A DNA stretch of 64,000 nucleotides from Symsagittifera roscoffensis (GCF_963678635.1 NC_087062.1:90187845-90251844), one strand, 5' to 3'. Positions 10,956-22,673 are shown, counted from the stretch's first letter. Numbers and translations: made by a program. Notes: generated by a model from the letters alone, not told the origin.

Positions 10956-11280
10956 TACACTTCCTCGCATATCTTCCAAGTTCATGTCATTTGAAATTCT
11001 CAAGTTACAGAATGACACAATACAACTCGATCAGCGTTCAGGAATCCTGCTGTAAACAGCAACATGAAATCCGATCATTTTTTGAAAAAAGCAGCTTTTT
11101 CTCATCCCAACATAGTCCCAGCAAAAAACTCGGAGCAGAAAGTCATGTTTGTAAGCTATCTGAAACTAAATTTAAGGCTTTGAACCGATTGAAAAAAAAC
11201 AAACTTCATATAGTTCCTGTTCAAACACAAAAAAAAACGTTTTTTCGATAAGAACTAAAAATTATTCAGGAAATAAAAAC

Positions 11281-11352
11281 CTCTTCGGCGTGGAATCGGA
11301 CCCCGGTCTCCAACGTGACAGGCTGGGATACTCACCACTATACTACCGAAGA
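11281..11352 (-). tRNA. tRNA-Asp-GTC: tRNA-Asp (GTC)
   Basis: C63A and T55C. Confidence 0.65.
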
Positions 11353-11654
11353 TACAATTAATCGCATATCTTCCAAGTTCATGTCATTTGAAATTCTCAA
11401 ATTATAGAACGACACTATAGATCTTGATCAGCGTTTAGGAACCCTGCTGTATACAGCAACATGAATTCCCAAAATTTAAAAAAAAAATAATAGTTCCGGC
11501 AAAAAATGCTCGGCAAAAAATTATACTTGTAAAATACTTGAAAAGAATCAAGCTTTGAACCTGCTTTAAAAAAAGCAATTTTCATGTAGTTCCATTTCAA
11601 AAACAAAAAAACGCTTTTTCGATACGAACTAAAAAATATTCAGGAAATAAAAAC

Positions 11655-11714
11655 CTCTTCTGCGGGGAATCGAACCCTGGTCTCCAATATGACAGGCTAG
11701 GATACTCACCAAGA
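11655..11714 (-). pseudogene. A-box-less tRNA-Asp copy (12-nt deletion)
   Basis: Bases 5-16 are deleted, removing half the acceptor 5' strand and the A box. Also C67A, G50A, G39A, C38T and C28T. Confidence 0.88.
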
Positions 11715-12015
11715 TACAATTAATCGCATATCTTCCAAGTTCATGTCATTTGAAATTCTCAAATGATAGAACGACACTATAGATCTTGATCAGCGTTTAG
11801 GAACCCTGCTGTATACAGCAACATGAAATCCCAAAATTAAAAAAAAAAATAGTTCCAGCAAAAAATGCTCAGCAAAAAATTATACTTGTAAAATACTTGA
11901 AAAGAATCAAGCTTTGAACCTGCTTTAAAAAAAACAATTTTCATGTAGTTCCATATCAAAAACAAAAAAAAACGTTTTTTCGATTCGAACTAAAAATTAT
12001 TCAGGAAATAAAAAC

Positions 12016-12087
12016 CTCTTCGGCGGGGAATCGAACCCCGGTCTCCAACGTGACAGGATGGGATACTCACCACTATACTATCGAAGA
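12016..12087 (-). tRNA. tRNA-Asp-GTC: tRNA-Asp (GTC)
   Basis: G30T (mispairs with T40) and G7A. Confidence 0.65.
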
Positions 12088-12409
12088 TACACTTCCTCGC
12101 ATATCTTCCAAGTTCATGTCATTTGAAATTCTCAAGTTACAGAATGACACAATACAACTCGATCAGCGTTCAGGAATCCTGCTGTAAACAGCAACATGAA
12201 ATCCGATCATTTTTTGAAAAAGCAGCTTTTTCTCATCCCAACATAGTCCCAGCAAAAAACTCGGAGCAGAAAGTCATGTTTGTAAGCTATCTGAAACTAA
12301 ATTTAAGGCTTTGAACCGACTGAAAAAAAAAAACTTCGTGTAGTTCCTGTTCAAACACAAAAAAAACGTTTTTTCGATAAGAACTAAAAATTATTCAGGA
12401 AATAAAAAC

Positions 12410-12481
12410 CTCTTCGGCGTGGAATCGGACCCCGATCTCCAACGTGACAGGCTGGGATACTCACCACTATACTACCGAAGA
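12410..12481 (-). tRNA. tRNA-Asp-GTC: tRNA-Asp (GTC)
   Basis: C63A, T55C and C48T. Confidence 0.6.
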
Positions 12482-12779
12482 TACACTTAATCGCATATCT
12501 TCCAAGTTCATGTCATTTGAAATTCTCAAATTATAGAACGACACTAAAGATCTTGATCAGCGTTTAGGAACCCTGCTGTATACAGCAACATGAAATCCCA
12601 AAAATTAAAAAAAAAATAGTTCCAGCAAAAAATGCTCAGCAAAAAATTATACTTGTAAAATACTTGAAAAGAATCAAGCTTTGAACCTGCTTAAAAAAAG
12701 CAATTTTCATGTAGTTCCATTTCAAAAACAAAAAAACGCTTTTTCGATACGAACTAAAAAATATCCAGGAAATAAAAAC

Positions 12780-12839
12780 CTCTTCTGCGGGGAATCGAAC
12801 CCTGGTCTCCAACATGACAGGCTAGGATACTCACCAAGA
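12780..12839 (-). pseudogene. A-box-less tRNA-Asp copy (12-nt deletion)
   Basis: Same deletion as at 11,655, with C67A, G50A, C38T and C28T. Confidence 0.88.
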
Positions 12840-13137
12840 TACAATTAATCGCATATCTTCCAAGTTCATGTCATTTGAAATTCTCAAATTATAGAACGAC
12901 ACTATAGATCTTGATCAGCGTTTAGGAACCCTGCTGTATACAGCAACATGAAATCCCAACATTTAAAAAAAAAATAGTTCCAGCAAAAAATGCTCAGTAA
13001 AAAATTATACTTGTAAAATACTTGAAAAGAATCAAGCTTTGAACCTGCTCAAAAAAAGCCATTTTCATGTAGTTCCATTTCAAAAACAAAAAAACGCTTT
13101 TTCGATACGAACTAAAAAATATTCAGGAAATAAAAAC

Positions 13138-13209
13138 CTCTTCTGCGGGGAATCGAACCCTGGTCTCCAACATGACAGGCTAGGATACTCAAAACTATAC
13201 TACCGAAGA
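13138..13209 (-). tRNA. tRNA-Asp-GTC: tRNA-Asp (GTC), diverged
   Basis: Full length but with the C67A, G50A, C38T, C28T signature of the deleted copies, plus G18T and G19T. It looks like the undeleted relative of that subfamily. Confidence 0.45.
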
Positions 13210-13539
13210 TACACTTCATCGCATATCTTCCATGTTCATGTCTTTTGAAATTCGCAAGTTACAGAATGACACAATACAACTCGATCAGCGTTCAGGAATC
13301 CTGCTGTATAAGGCAACATGAAATCCGATCGTTTTTTGAAAAAAGCAGCTTTTTCTCATCCCAACATAGTCCCAGCAAAAAAACTCGGAGCAGAAAGTCA
13401 TGGTTGTAAGCTATCTGAAACTAAATTTAAGGCTTTGAACCGACTGAAAAAAAAAGCAAACTTCATGTAGTTCCAGTTCAAAAACAAAAAAAAAACCGTT
13501 TTTTCGATACGAACTAAAATTTATTCAGGAAATAAAAAC

Positions 13540-13599
13540 CTCTTCGGCGGGGAATCGAACCCCGGTCTCCAACATGACAGGCTACGATACTCACCAAGA
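13540..13599 (-). pseudogene. A-box-less tRNA-Asp copy (12-nt deletion)
   Basis: The same deletion in a copy whose 3' half is consensus up to C38T, C28T and C27G. The deletion sits next to a different 3' half here, which suggests conversion or recombination within the gene. Confidence 0.86.
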
Positions 13600-13898
13600 T
13601 ACAAATAATCGCATATCTTCCAAGTTCATGTCATTTGAAATTCTCAAATTATAGAACAACACTATAGATCTTGATCAGCGTTTAGGAACCCTGCTGTATA
13701 CAGCAACATGAAATCCCAACATTTAAAAAAAAAATAGTTCCAGCAAAAAATGCTCAGTAAAAAATTATACTTGTAAAATACTTGAAAAGAATCAAGCTTT
13801 GAACCTGCTCAAAAAAAAGCAATTTTCATGTAGTTCCATTTCAAAAACAAAAAAAGGCTTTTTCGATACGAACTAAAAAATATTCAGGAAATAAAAAC

Positions 13899-13970
13899 CT
13901 CTTCTGCGGGGAATCGAACCCTGGTCTTCAACATGACAGGCTAGGATACTCACCACTATACTACCGAAGA
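13899..13970 (-). tRNA. tRNA-Asp-GTC: tRNA-Asp (GTC), diverged
   Basis: C67A, G50A, G43A, C38T and C28T, with an intact D arm. Confidence 0.48.
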
Positions 13971-14299
13971 TACACTTCATCGCATATCTTCCATGTTCAT
14001 GTCATTTGAAATTCTCAAGTTACAGAATGACACAATACAACTCGATCAGCGTTCAGGAATCCTGCTGTATACAGCAACATGAAATCCGATCGTTTTTTGA
14101 AAAAAGCAGCTTTTTCTCATCCCAACATAGTCCCAGCAAAAAACTCGGAGCAGAAAGTCATGGTTGTAAGCTATCTGAAACTAAATTTAAGGCTTTGAAC
14201 CGACTGAAAAAAAAAAGCAAACTTCATGTAGTTCCAGTTCAAAAACAAAAAAAAACCGTTTTTTCGATACGAATTAAAATTTATTCAGGAAATAAAAAC

Positions 14300-14371
14300 C
14301 TCTTCGGCGGGGAATCGAACCCCAGTCTCCAACGTGACAGGCTGGGATTCTCACCACTATACTACCGAAGA
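14300..14371 (-). tRNA. tRNA-Asp-GTC: tRNA-Asp (GTC)
   Basis: C49T (wobble with G65) and T23A. Confidence 0.7.
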
Positions 14372-14698
14372 TACGCTTACGCGCATATCTTCCAAGTTCA
14401 TGTGATTCGAACTTCTCAAATTATAGAACGACACAACAGAACTCGATCAGCGTTTAGGAACCCTGCTGTATACAGCAACTTGAAATCCCAACATTTTTTG
14501 TTAAAAAACTGCTTTTTCGCATCCCAACATAGTTCCAGCAAAAAATGCTCAGCAAAAAATTATACTTGTAAAATACTTGAAAAGAATCAAGCTTTGAACC
14601 TGCTCAAAAAAATACAATTTTCATGTAGTTCCATTTCAAAAACAAAAAAAAAAACCGTTTTTTCGATACGAACTAAAAAATATTCAGGAAATAAAAAC

Positions 14699-14758
14699 CT
14701 CTTCTGCGGGGAATCGAACCCTGGTCTCCAACATGACAGGCTAGGATACTCACCAAGA
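14699..14758 (-). pseudogene. A-box-less tRNA-Asp copy (12-nt deletion)
   Basis: Same changes as at 12,780. Confidence 0.88.
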
Positions 14759-15078
14759 TGCAATTAATCGCATATCTTCCAAGTTCATGTCATTTGAAAT
14801 TCTCAAATGATAGAACGACACAATACAACTCGATCAGCGTTCAGGAATCCTGCTGTATACAGCAACATGAAATCCGATCGTTTTTTGAAAAAAGCAGCTT
14901 TTTCTCATCCCAACATAGTCCCAGCAAAAAACTCGGTGCAGAAAGTCATGGTAGTAAGCTATCTGAAACTAAATTTGAGGCTTTGAACCGACTGAAAAAA
15001 AACAAACTTCATGTAGTTCCAGTTCAAAAACAAAAAAAAAACGTTTTTTCGATACGAACTTAAAATTATTCAGTAAAT

Positions 15079-15083
15079 AAAAA
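15079..15083 (-). terminator. Pol III T5 terminator (representative)
   Basis: Five T follow one base after discriminator G73 of the copy at 15,085-15,156, a normal Pol III stop. Most units have T5. The first 18 units mostly have T4, copies near 19.4-23.4 kb have T6-T7, and a minority have only T3. Confidence 0.8.
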
Positions 15084-15084
15084 C

Positions 15085-15156
15085 CTCTTCGGCGGGGAAT
15101 CGAACCCCGGTCTCCAACGTGACAGGCTGGGATACTCACCACTATACTACCGAAGA
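15085..15156 (-). tRNA. tRNA-Asp-GTC: tRNA-Asp (GTC), consensus copy
   Basis: Identical to the consensus. T5 stop at 15,079-15,083. Confidence 0.92.
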
Positions 15157-15473
15157 TAAAATTCATCGCATATCTTCCAAGTTGATGTCATTTGAAATTC
15201 TCAAATTATAGAACGACACTATAGATCTCGATCATCGTTTAGGAACCCTGCTGTATACAGCAACATGAAATCCCAACATTTAAAAAAAAACTGATTTTTT
15301 GCATCCCAACAAAGTTCCAGCAAAAAATGCTCAGCAAAAAATTATACTTGTAGAATACTTGAAAAAAATCAAGCTTTGAACCGACTAAAAAAAGCAATTT
15401 TCATGTAGTTCCATTTCAAAAACAAAAAAACGCTTTTTCGATACGAACTAAAAAATATTCAGGAAATAAAAAC

Positions 15474-15533
15474 CTCTTCTGCGGGGAATCAAACCCTGGT
15501 CTCCAACATGACAGGCTAGGATACTCACCAAGA
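15474..15533 (-). pseudogene. A-box-less tRNA-Asp copy (12-nt deletion)
   Basis: As at 12,780, plus C56T in the B box. Confidence 0.88.
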
Positions 15534-15853
15534 TACAATTAATCGCATATCTTCCAAGTTCATGTCATTTGAAATTCTCAAATTATAGAACGACACTATA
15601 GATCTCGATCATCGTTTAGGAACTCTGCTGTATACAGCAACATGAAATCCCAACATTAAAAAAAACTGCTTTTTTTGCATCCCAACATAGTTCCAGCAAA
15701 AAATGCTCAGCAAAAAATTATACTTGTAGAATACTTGAAAAAAATCAAGCTTTGAAACGACTAAAAAAAAGCGGTTTTCATATAGTTCCATATCAAAAAC
15801 AAAAAAAAAACGTTTTTTCGATACGAACTATAAATTATTCAGTAAATAAAAAC

Positions 15854-15925
15854 CTCTTCGGCGGGGAATCGAACCCCGGTCTCCAACGTGACAGGCTGGG
15901 ATACTCACCACTATACTACCGAAGA
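15854..15925 (-). tRNA. tRNA-Asp-GTC: tRNA-Asp (GTC), consensus copy
   Basis: Identical to the consensus, with a T5 stop. Confidence 0.92.
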
Positions 15926-16242
15926 TAAAATTCATCGCATATCTTCCAAGTTGATGTCATTTGAAATTCTCAAATTATAGAACGACACTATAGATCTCGA
16001 TCATCGTTTAGGAACCCTGCTGTATACAGCAACATGAAATCCCAACATTAAAAAAAAAACTGATTTTTTGCATCCCAACAAAGTTCCAGCAAAAAATGCT
16101 CAGCAAAAAATTATACTTGTAGAATACTTGAAAAAAATCAAGCTTTGAACCGACTAAAAAAAGCAATTTTCATGTAGTTCCATTTCAAAAACAAAAAAAC
16201 GCTTTTTCGATACGAACTAAAAAATATTCAGGAAATAAAAAC

Positions 16243-16302
16243 CTCTTCTGCGGGGAATCGAACCCTCGTCTCCAACATGACAGGCTAGGATACTCACCAA
16301 GA
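16243..16302 (-). pseudogene. A-box-less tRNA-Asp copy (12-nt deletion)
   Basis: As at 12,780, plus C49G. Confidence 0.88.
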
Positions 16303-16621
16303 TACAATTAATCGCATATCTTCCAAGTTCATGTCATTTGAAATTCTCAAATTATAGAACGACACTATAGATCTCGATCATCGTTTAGGAACTCTGCTGT
16401 ATACAGCAACATGAAATCCCAACATTAAAAAAAACTGCTTTTTTGCATCCCAACATAGTTCCAGCAAAAAATGCTCAGCAAAAAATTATACTTGTAGAAT
16501 ACTTGAAAAAAATCAAGCTTTGAACCGACTAAAAAAAAGCGGTTTTCATATAGTTCCATATCAAAAACAAAAAAAAAACGTTTTTTCGATACGAACTATA
16601 AATTATTCAGGAAATAAAAAC

Positions 16622-16693
16622 CTCTTCGGAGGGGAATCGAACCCCGGTCTCCAACGTGACAGGCTGGGATACTCACCACTATACTACCGAAGA
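16622..16693 (-). tRNA. tRNA-Asp-GTC: tRNA-Asp (GTC)
   Basis: G65T is the only change. Confidence 0.76.
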
Positions 16694-17022
16694 TACACTT
16701 CCTCGCATATCTTCCAAGTTCATGTCATTTGAAATTCTCAAGTTACAGCTCGACACAATACAACTCGATCAGCGTTCAGGAATCCTGCTGTATACAGCAA
16801 CATAAAATCCGATCATTTTTTTGAAAAAAGCAGCTTTTTCTCATCCCAACATAGTCCCAGCAAAAAACTCGGAGCAGAAAGTCATGGTTGTAAGCTATCT
16901 AAAACTAAATTTAAGGCTTTGAACCGACTGGAAAAAAAAGCAAACTTCATGTAGTTCCAGTTCAAAAACAGAAAAAAAATGTTTTTTCGATACGAACTAA
17001 AAATTATTCAGTAAATAAAAAC

Positions 17023-17094
17023 CTCTTCCGTGGGGAATCGAACCCCGGTCTCCAACGAGACAGGCTGGGATACTCACCACTATACAACCGAAGA
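17023..17094 (-). tRNA. tRNA-Asp-GTC: tRNA-Asp (GTC)
   Basis: C67G, G65A, A37T and A9T. Confidence 0.52.
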
Positions 17095-17420
17095 TACAGT
17101 TCATCGCTTATCTTCCAAGTTCATGTCATTTGAAATTCTCAAATTATAGAACGACACAATACAACTCGATCAGCGTTCAGGAATCCTGCTGTATAGAGCA
17201 ACATGAAATCCGATCGTTTTTTAAAAAAAGCAGCTTTTTCTCATCCCAACATAGTCCCAGCAAAAAACTCGGTGCAGAAAGTCATGGTAGTAAGCTATCT
17301 GAAACTAAATTTGAGGCTTTGAACCGACTGAAAAAAAACAAACTTCATGTAGTTCCAGTTCAAAAACAAAAAAAAAACGTTTTTTCGATACGAACTTAAA
17401 ATTATTCAGTAAATAAAAAC

Positions 17421-17492
17421 CTCTTCGGCGAGGAATCGAATCCCGGTCTCCAACGTGACAGGCTGGGATACTCACCACTATACTACCGAAGA
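17421..17492 (-). tRNA. tRNA-Asp-GTC: tRNA-Asp (GTC)
   Basis: C63T (wobble) and G53A. Confidence 0.68.
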
Positions 17493-17814
17493 TAAATTTC
17501 ATCGCATATCTTCCAAGTTGATGTCATTTGAAATTCTCAAATTATAGAACAACACTATAGATCTCGATCATCGTTTAGGAACCCTGCTGTATACAGCAAC
17601 ATGAAATCCCAACATTTAAAAAAAAACTGCTTTTTTTGCATCCCAACATAGTTCCAGCAAAAAATGCTCAGCAAAAAATTGTACTTGTAGAATACTTGAA
17701 AAAAATCAAGCTTTGAACCGACTTTAAAAAAGCGGTTTTCATATAGTTCCATATCAAAAACAAAAAAAAAACGTTTTTTCGATACGAACTAAAAATTATT
17801 CAGGAAATAAAAAC

Positions 17815-17886
17815 CTCTTCGGCGGGGAATCGAACCCCGGTCTCCAACGTGACAGGCTGGGATACTCACCACTATACTACCGAAGA
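17815..17886 (-). tRNA. tRNA-Asp-GTC: tRNA-Asp (GTC), consensus copy
   Basis: Identical to the consensus, with a T5 stop. Confidence 0.92.
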
Positions 17887-18208
17887 TACAGTTCCTTGCA
17901 TATCTTCCAAGTTCATGTCATTTGAAATTCTCAAGTTACAGCTCGACACAATACAACTCGATCAGCGTTCAGGAATCCTGCTGTATACAGCAACATGAAA
18001 TCCGATCATTTTTTGAAAAAAGCAGCTTTTTCTCATCCCAACATAGTCCCAGCAAAAAACTCGGAGCAGAAAGTCATGGTTGTAAGCTATCTGAAACTAA
18101 ATTTAAGGCTTTGAACCGACTCAAAAAAAAGCAGTTTTCATGTAGTTCCATATCAAAAAAAAAACGTGTTTTCGATACGAACTAAAAATTATTCAGGAAA
18201 CAGGAAAC

Positions 18209-18280
18209 CTCTCCGGCGGGGAATCGAACCCCGTTCTCCAACGTGACAGGCTGGGATACTCACCACTATACTACCGAAGA
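18209..18280 (-). tRNA. tRNA-Asp-GTC: tRNA-Asp (GTC)
   Basis: A69G (wobble with T4) and C48A. Only T3 follows the gene, a weak stop. Confidence 0.72.
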
Positions 18281-18600
18281 TACACTTCCTCGCATATCTT
18301 CCAAGTTCATCTCATTTGAAATTCTCAAGTTACAGAATGACACAATACAACTCGATCAGCGTTCAGGAATCCTGCTGTATACAGCAACATGAAATCAGAG
18401 CATTTTCTGAAAAAAGCAGCTTTTTCTCATCCCAACATAGTCCCAGCAAAAAACTCGGAGCAGAAAGTCATGGTTGTCAGCTATCTGAAACTAAATTTAA
18501 GGCTTTGAACCGATTCAAAAATAAGCAGTTTTCATGTAGTTCCATATAAAAAAAAACGTGTTTTCGATACAAACTAAAAATTATTCAGGAAATAGGAAAC

Positions 18601-18672
18601 CTCTTCGGCGGGGAATCGAACCCCGGTCTCCAACGTGACAGGCTGGGATACTCACCACTATACTACCGAAGA
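18601..18672 (-). tRNA. tRNA-Asp-GTC: tRNA-Asp (GTC), consensus copy
   Basis: Identical to the consensus, but only T3 follows (GGTTTCC). The next T run of four or more is about 20 bases on. Confidence 0.88.
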
Positions 18673-18679
18673 TATACTT

Positions 18680-18751
18680 CCTCGCATATCTTCCAAGTTC
18701 ATGTCATTTGAAATTCCTCGCATATCTTCCAAGTTCATGTCATTTGAAATT
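18680..18751. repeat. 36-bp perfect tandem duplication in spacer
   Basis: The stretch from CCTCGCATATC to GAAATT is present twice back to back (18,680-18,715 and 18,716-18,751), directly upstream of a consensus tRNA. I saw it in no other unit. Confidence 0.9.
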
Positions 18752-19030
18752 CTCAAGTTACAGAATGACACAATACAACTCGATCAGCGTTCAGGAATCC
18801 TGCTGTTTACAGCAACATGAAATCCGATCATTTTTTGAAAAAAGCAGCTTTTTCTCATCCCAACATAGTCCCAGCAAAAAACTCGGAGCAGAAAGTCACG
18901 TTTGTAAATTATCTGAAACTAAATTTAAGGCTTTGAACCGACTGAAAAAAAAAAATTCATGTAGTTCCTGTTCAAAAACAAAAAAAAACGTTTTTTCGAT
19001 ACGAACTAAAATTTATTCAGAAAAAAAAAC

Positions 19031-19102
19031 CTCTTCGGCGGGGAATCGAACCCCGGTCTCCAACGTTATAGGCTGGGATACTCACCAATATACTACCGAA
19101 GA
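19031..19102 (-). tRNA. tRNA-Asp-derived copy with anticodon ATA (Tyr)
   Basis: G34A and C36A change GTC to ATA. G15T is the only other change, so the cloverleaf is intact. Confidence 0.6.
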
Positions 19103-19430
19103 TACAATTAATCGCATATCTTCCAAGTTCATGTCATTTGAAATTCTCAAATTATAGAACGACACTATAGATCTTGATCAGCGTTTAAGAACCCTGCTGT
19201 ATACAGCAACATGAAATCCCAACATTTTTTTTTTAAAAACTGCTTTTTCGCATCCCAACATAGTTCCAGCAAAAAAATGCTCAGCAAAAAAATATACTTG
19301 TAGAATACTTAAAAAAATCAAGCTTTGAACCGACTAAAAAAAGCAATTTTTATGTAGTTCTATATCAAAAACAAAAACAAAAAAAACGTTTTTTCGACAC
19401 AAACTAAAAATTATTCAGGAAATAAAAAAA

Positions 19431-19502
19431 CTCTTCGGCGGGGAATCGAGCCCCGGACTCCAACGTGACAGGCTGGGATACTCACCACTATACTACCGAA
19501 GA
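19431..19502 (-). tRNA. tRNA-Asp-GTC: tRNA-Asp (GTC)
   Basis: T54C and A46T. A T7 run follows at once. Confidence 0.7.
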
Positions 19503-19830
19503 TAAAAATCATCGCATATCTTCCAAGTTCATGTCATTTGAAATTCTCAAATTACAGAACGACACTATAGATCTTGATCAGCGTTTAGGAACCCTGCTGT
19601 ATACAGCAACATGAAATCCCAACATTTTTTTTTAAAAAAAAAACTGCTTTTTCGCATCCCAACAAAGTTCCAGCAAAAAAATGCACATCAAAAATTATAC
19701 TTGTAGAATACTTGAAAAAAATCAAGCTTTGAACCGACTAAAAAAGCAATTTTTATGTAGTTCCATATCAAAAACAAAAAAAAAACCGTTTTTTCGATAC
19801 AAACTAAAAATTATTCAGGAAATAAAAAAA

Positions 19831-19902
19831 CTCTTCGGCGGGGAATCGAACTCCGGACGCCAACGTGACAGGCTGGGATACTCACCACTATACTACCGAA
19901 GG
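19831..19902 (-). tRNA. tRNA-Asp-GTC: tRNA-Asp (GTC)
   Basis: G52A, A46T, A44C and T1C. Confidence 0.55.
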
Positions 19903-20228
19903 TACACTTCCTCGCATAACATCCAAGTTCATGTCATTTGAAATTCTCAAGTTACAGAATGACACAATACAACTCGATCAGCGTTCAGGAATCCTGCTGT
20001 ATACAGCAACATGAAATCCCGAAATTTTTTGTAAAAAAAACTGCTTTTTCGCATCCCAAGATAGTTTCAGCAAAAAATGCTCAGCAAAAAATTATACTTG
20101 TAGAATACTTGAAAAACATCAAGCTTTGAACCGGCTCAAGAAAATAAAAATTTTCATGTAGTTCCATATCAAAACCAAAAAAAAACGTTCTTTCGATACG
20201 AACTAAAAATTATTCAGGAAATAAAAAC

Positions 20229-20300
20229 CTCTACGGCGGAGAATTGAACCCCGGTCTCCAACGTGACAGGCTGGGATACTCACCACTATACTACCGAAGA
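20229..20300 (-). tRNA. tRNA-Asp-GTC: tRNA-Asp (GTC)
   Basis: A69T, C62T (wobble) and G57A. Confidence 0.6.
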
Positions 20301-20625
20301 TAAACTTCCTTGCATATCTTCCAAATTCATGTCATTTGAAATTCTCAAGTTACAGAATGACACAATACAACTCGATCAGCGTTCAGGAATCCTGCTGTAT
20401 ACAGCAACATGAAATCCCGAATTTTTTTGTAAAAAAAACTGCTTTTTCGCATCCCAACATAGTTTCAGCAAAAAAATGCTCAGCAAAAAATTATACTTGT
20501 AGAATACTTGAAAAACATCAAGCTTTGAACCGGCTCAAAAAAATGAAAATTTTCATGTAGTTCCATATCAAAAACAAAAAAACGTTCTTTCGATACGAAC
20601 TAAAAATTATTCAGGAAAAAAAAAC

Positions 20626-20697
20626 CTCTTCGGCGGGGAATCGAACCCCGGTCTCCAACGTGACAGGCTGGGATACTCACCACTATACTACCGAAGA
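20626..20697 (-). tRNA. tRNA-Asp-GTC: tRNA-Asp (GTC), consensus copy
   Basis: Identical to the consensus, with a long T run after it. Confidence 0.92.
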
Positions 20698-21017
20698 TAC
20701 ACTTCCTCGCATATCTTCCAAATTCATGTCATTTGAAATTCGCAAGTTACAGAATGACACAATACAACTCGATCAGCGTTCAGGAATCCTGCTGTATACA
20801 GCAACATGAAATCCGATCATTTTTTGAAAAAAGCAGCTTTTTCTCATCCCAACATAGTCCCAGCAAAAAACTCGGAGCAGAAAGTCATGTTTGTAAGCTA
20901 TCTGAAACTAAATTTAAGGCTTTGAACCGACTGAAAAAAAAAACTTCATGTAGTTCCTGTTCAAAAACAAAAAAAACGTTTTTTCGATAAGAACTAAAAA
21001 TTATTCAGAAAAAAAAC

Positions 21018-21089
21018 CTCTTCGGCGGGGAATCGAACCCCGCTCTCCAACGCGACAGGCTGGGATACTCACCACTATACTACCGAAGA
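21018..21089 (-). tRNA. tRNA-Asp-GTC: tRNA-Asp (GTC)
   Basis: C48G, and A37G next to the anticodon. Confidence 0.72.
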
Positions 21090-21413
21090 TACAATTAATC
21101 GCATATCTTCCAAGTTCACGTCATTTGAAATTCTCAAATTATAGAACGACACTAAAGATCTTGATCAGCGTTTAGGAACCCTGCTGTATACAGCAACATG
21201 AAATCCCAACATTTTTTTTGAAAAAACTGCTTTTTCGCATCCCAACATAATTCAGCAAAAAAATGCTCAGCAAAAAATTATACTTGTAGAAAACTTGAAA
21301 AAAGTCAAGCTTTGAACCGACTCAAAAAAAAGCAATTTTTATGTAGTTCCATATCAAAAACAAAAAAAAACGTTTTTTCGATACAAACTAAAAATTATTC
21401 AGGAAACAAAAAA

Positions 21414-21485
21414 CTCTTCGGCGGGGAATCGAACCCCGGAATCCAACGTGACAGGCTGGGATACTCACCACTATACTACCGAAGA
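21414..21485 (-). tRNA. tRNA-Asp-GTC: tRNA-Asp (GTC)
   Basis: Variable loop ATTC (A46T, G45T); all stems are consensus. T6 stop. Confidence 0.76.
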
Positions 21486-21812
21486 GACACTTCCTCGCAT
21501 AACATCCAAGTTCATGTCATTTGAAATTCTCAAGTTACAGAATGACACAATACAACTCGATCAGCGTTCAGGAATCCTGCTGTATACAGCAACATGAAAT
21601 CCCGAAATTTTTTGTAAAAAAAAGTGCTTTTTCGCATCCCAACATAGTTTCAGCAAAAAAATGCTCAGCAAAAAATTATACTTGTAGAATACTTGAAAAA
21701 CATCAAGCTTTGAACCGGCTCAAGAAAATAAAAATTTTCATGTAGTTCCATATCAAAACCAAAAAAAAACGTTCTTTCGATACGAACTAAAAATTATTCA
21801 GGAAATAAAAAC

Positions 21813-21884
21813 CTCTACGGCGGAGAATTGAACCCCGGTCTCCAACGTGACAGGCTGGGATACTCACCACTATACTACCGAAGA
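21813..21884 (-). tRNA. tRNA-Asp-GTC: tRNA-Asp (GTC)
   Basis: A69T, C62T and G57A. Block partner of the copy at 20,229. Confidence 0.6.
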
Positions 21885-22209
21885 TAAACTTCCTTGCATA
21901 TCTTCCAAATTCATGTCATTTGAAATTCTCAAGTTACAGAATGACACAATACAACTCGATCAGCGTTCAGGAATCCTGCTGTATACAGCAACATGAAATC
22001 CCGAATTTTTTTGTAAAAAAAACTGCTTTTTCGCATCCCAACATAGTTTCAGCAAAAAAATGCTCAGCAAAAAATTATACTTGTAGAATACTTGAAAAAC
22101 ATCAAGCTTTGAACCGGCTCAAAAAAATGAAAATTTTCATGTAGTTCCATATCAAAAACAAAAAAACGTTCTTTCGATACGAACTAAAAATTATTCAGGA
22201 AAAAAAAAC

Positions 22210-22281
22210 CTCTTCGGCGGGGAATCGAACCCCGGTCTCCAACGTGACAGGCTGGGATACTCACCACTATACTACCGAAGA
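22210..22281 (-). tRNA. tRNA-Asp-GTC: tRNA-Asp (GTC), consensus copy
   Basis: Identical to the consensus. Block partner of the copy at 20,626. Confidence 0.92.
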
Positions 22282-22601
22282 TACACTTCCTCGCATATCT
22301 TCCAAATTCATGTCATTTGAAATTCGCAAGTTACAGAATGACACAATACAACTCGATCAGCGTTCAGGAATCCTGCTGTATACAGCAACATGAAATCCGA
22401 TCATTTTTTGAAAAAAGCAGCTTTTTCTCATCCCAACATAGTCCCAGCAAAAAACTCGGAGCAGAAAGTCATGTTTGTAAGCTATCTGAAACTAAATTTA
22501 AGGCTTTGAACCGACTGAAAAAAAAAACTTCATGTAGTTCCTGTTCAAAAACAAAAAAAACGTTTTTTCGATAAGAACTAAAAATTATTCAGAAAAAAAA
22601 C

Positions 22602-22673
22602 CTCTTCGGCGGGGAATCGAACCCCGGTCTCCAACGCGACAGGCTGGGATACTCACCACTATACTACCGAAGA
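22602..22673 (-). tRNA. tRNA-Asp-GTC: tRNA-Asp (GTC)
   Basis: A37G is the only change. Confidence 0.78.

Larger units (their letters stand above)
11655..16302. repeat. Zone mixing full-length and A-box-less copies
   Basis: Six of the tRNA loci here share one 12-nt deletion of tRNA bases 5-16 and are interspersed with full-length neighbours. This indicates amplification of a multi-unit block after the deletion arose. Confidence 0.8.
20110..21690. repeat. Four-unit block, copy 1 of 2 (1,584-bp period)
   Basis: Recurs at 21,694-23,274 with few differences, including the rare A69T/C62T/G57A tRNA and the A37G tRNA. Boundaries are approximate. Confidence 0.88.

Noticed and set aside
14006-14767. 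253-codon open frame, the longest in the window
   Set aside because: It runs antisense through two tRNA loci and their spacers and is a chance fusion of the same peptides seen in dozens of units. The repeated peptides are low-complexity translations of A/T tracts and tRNA complement.
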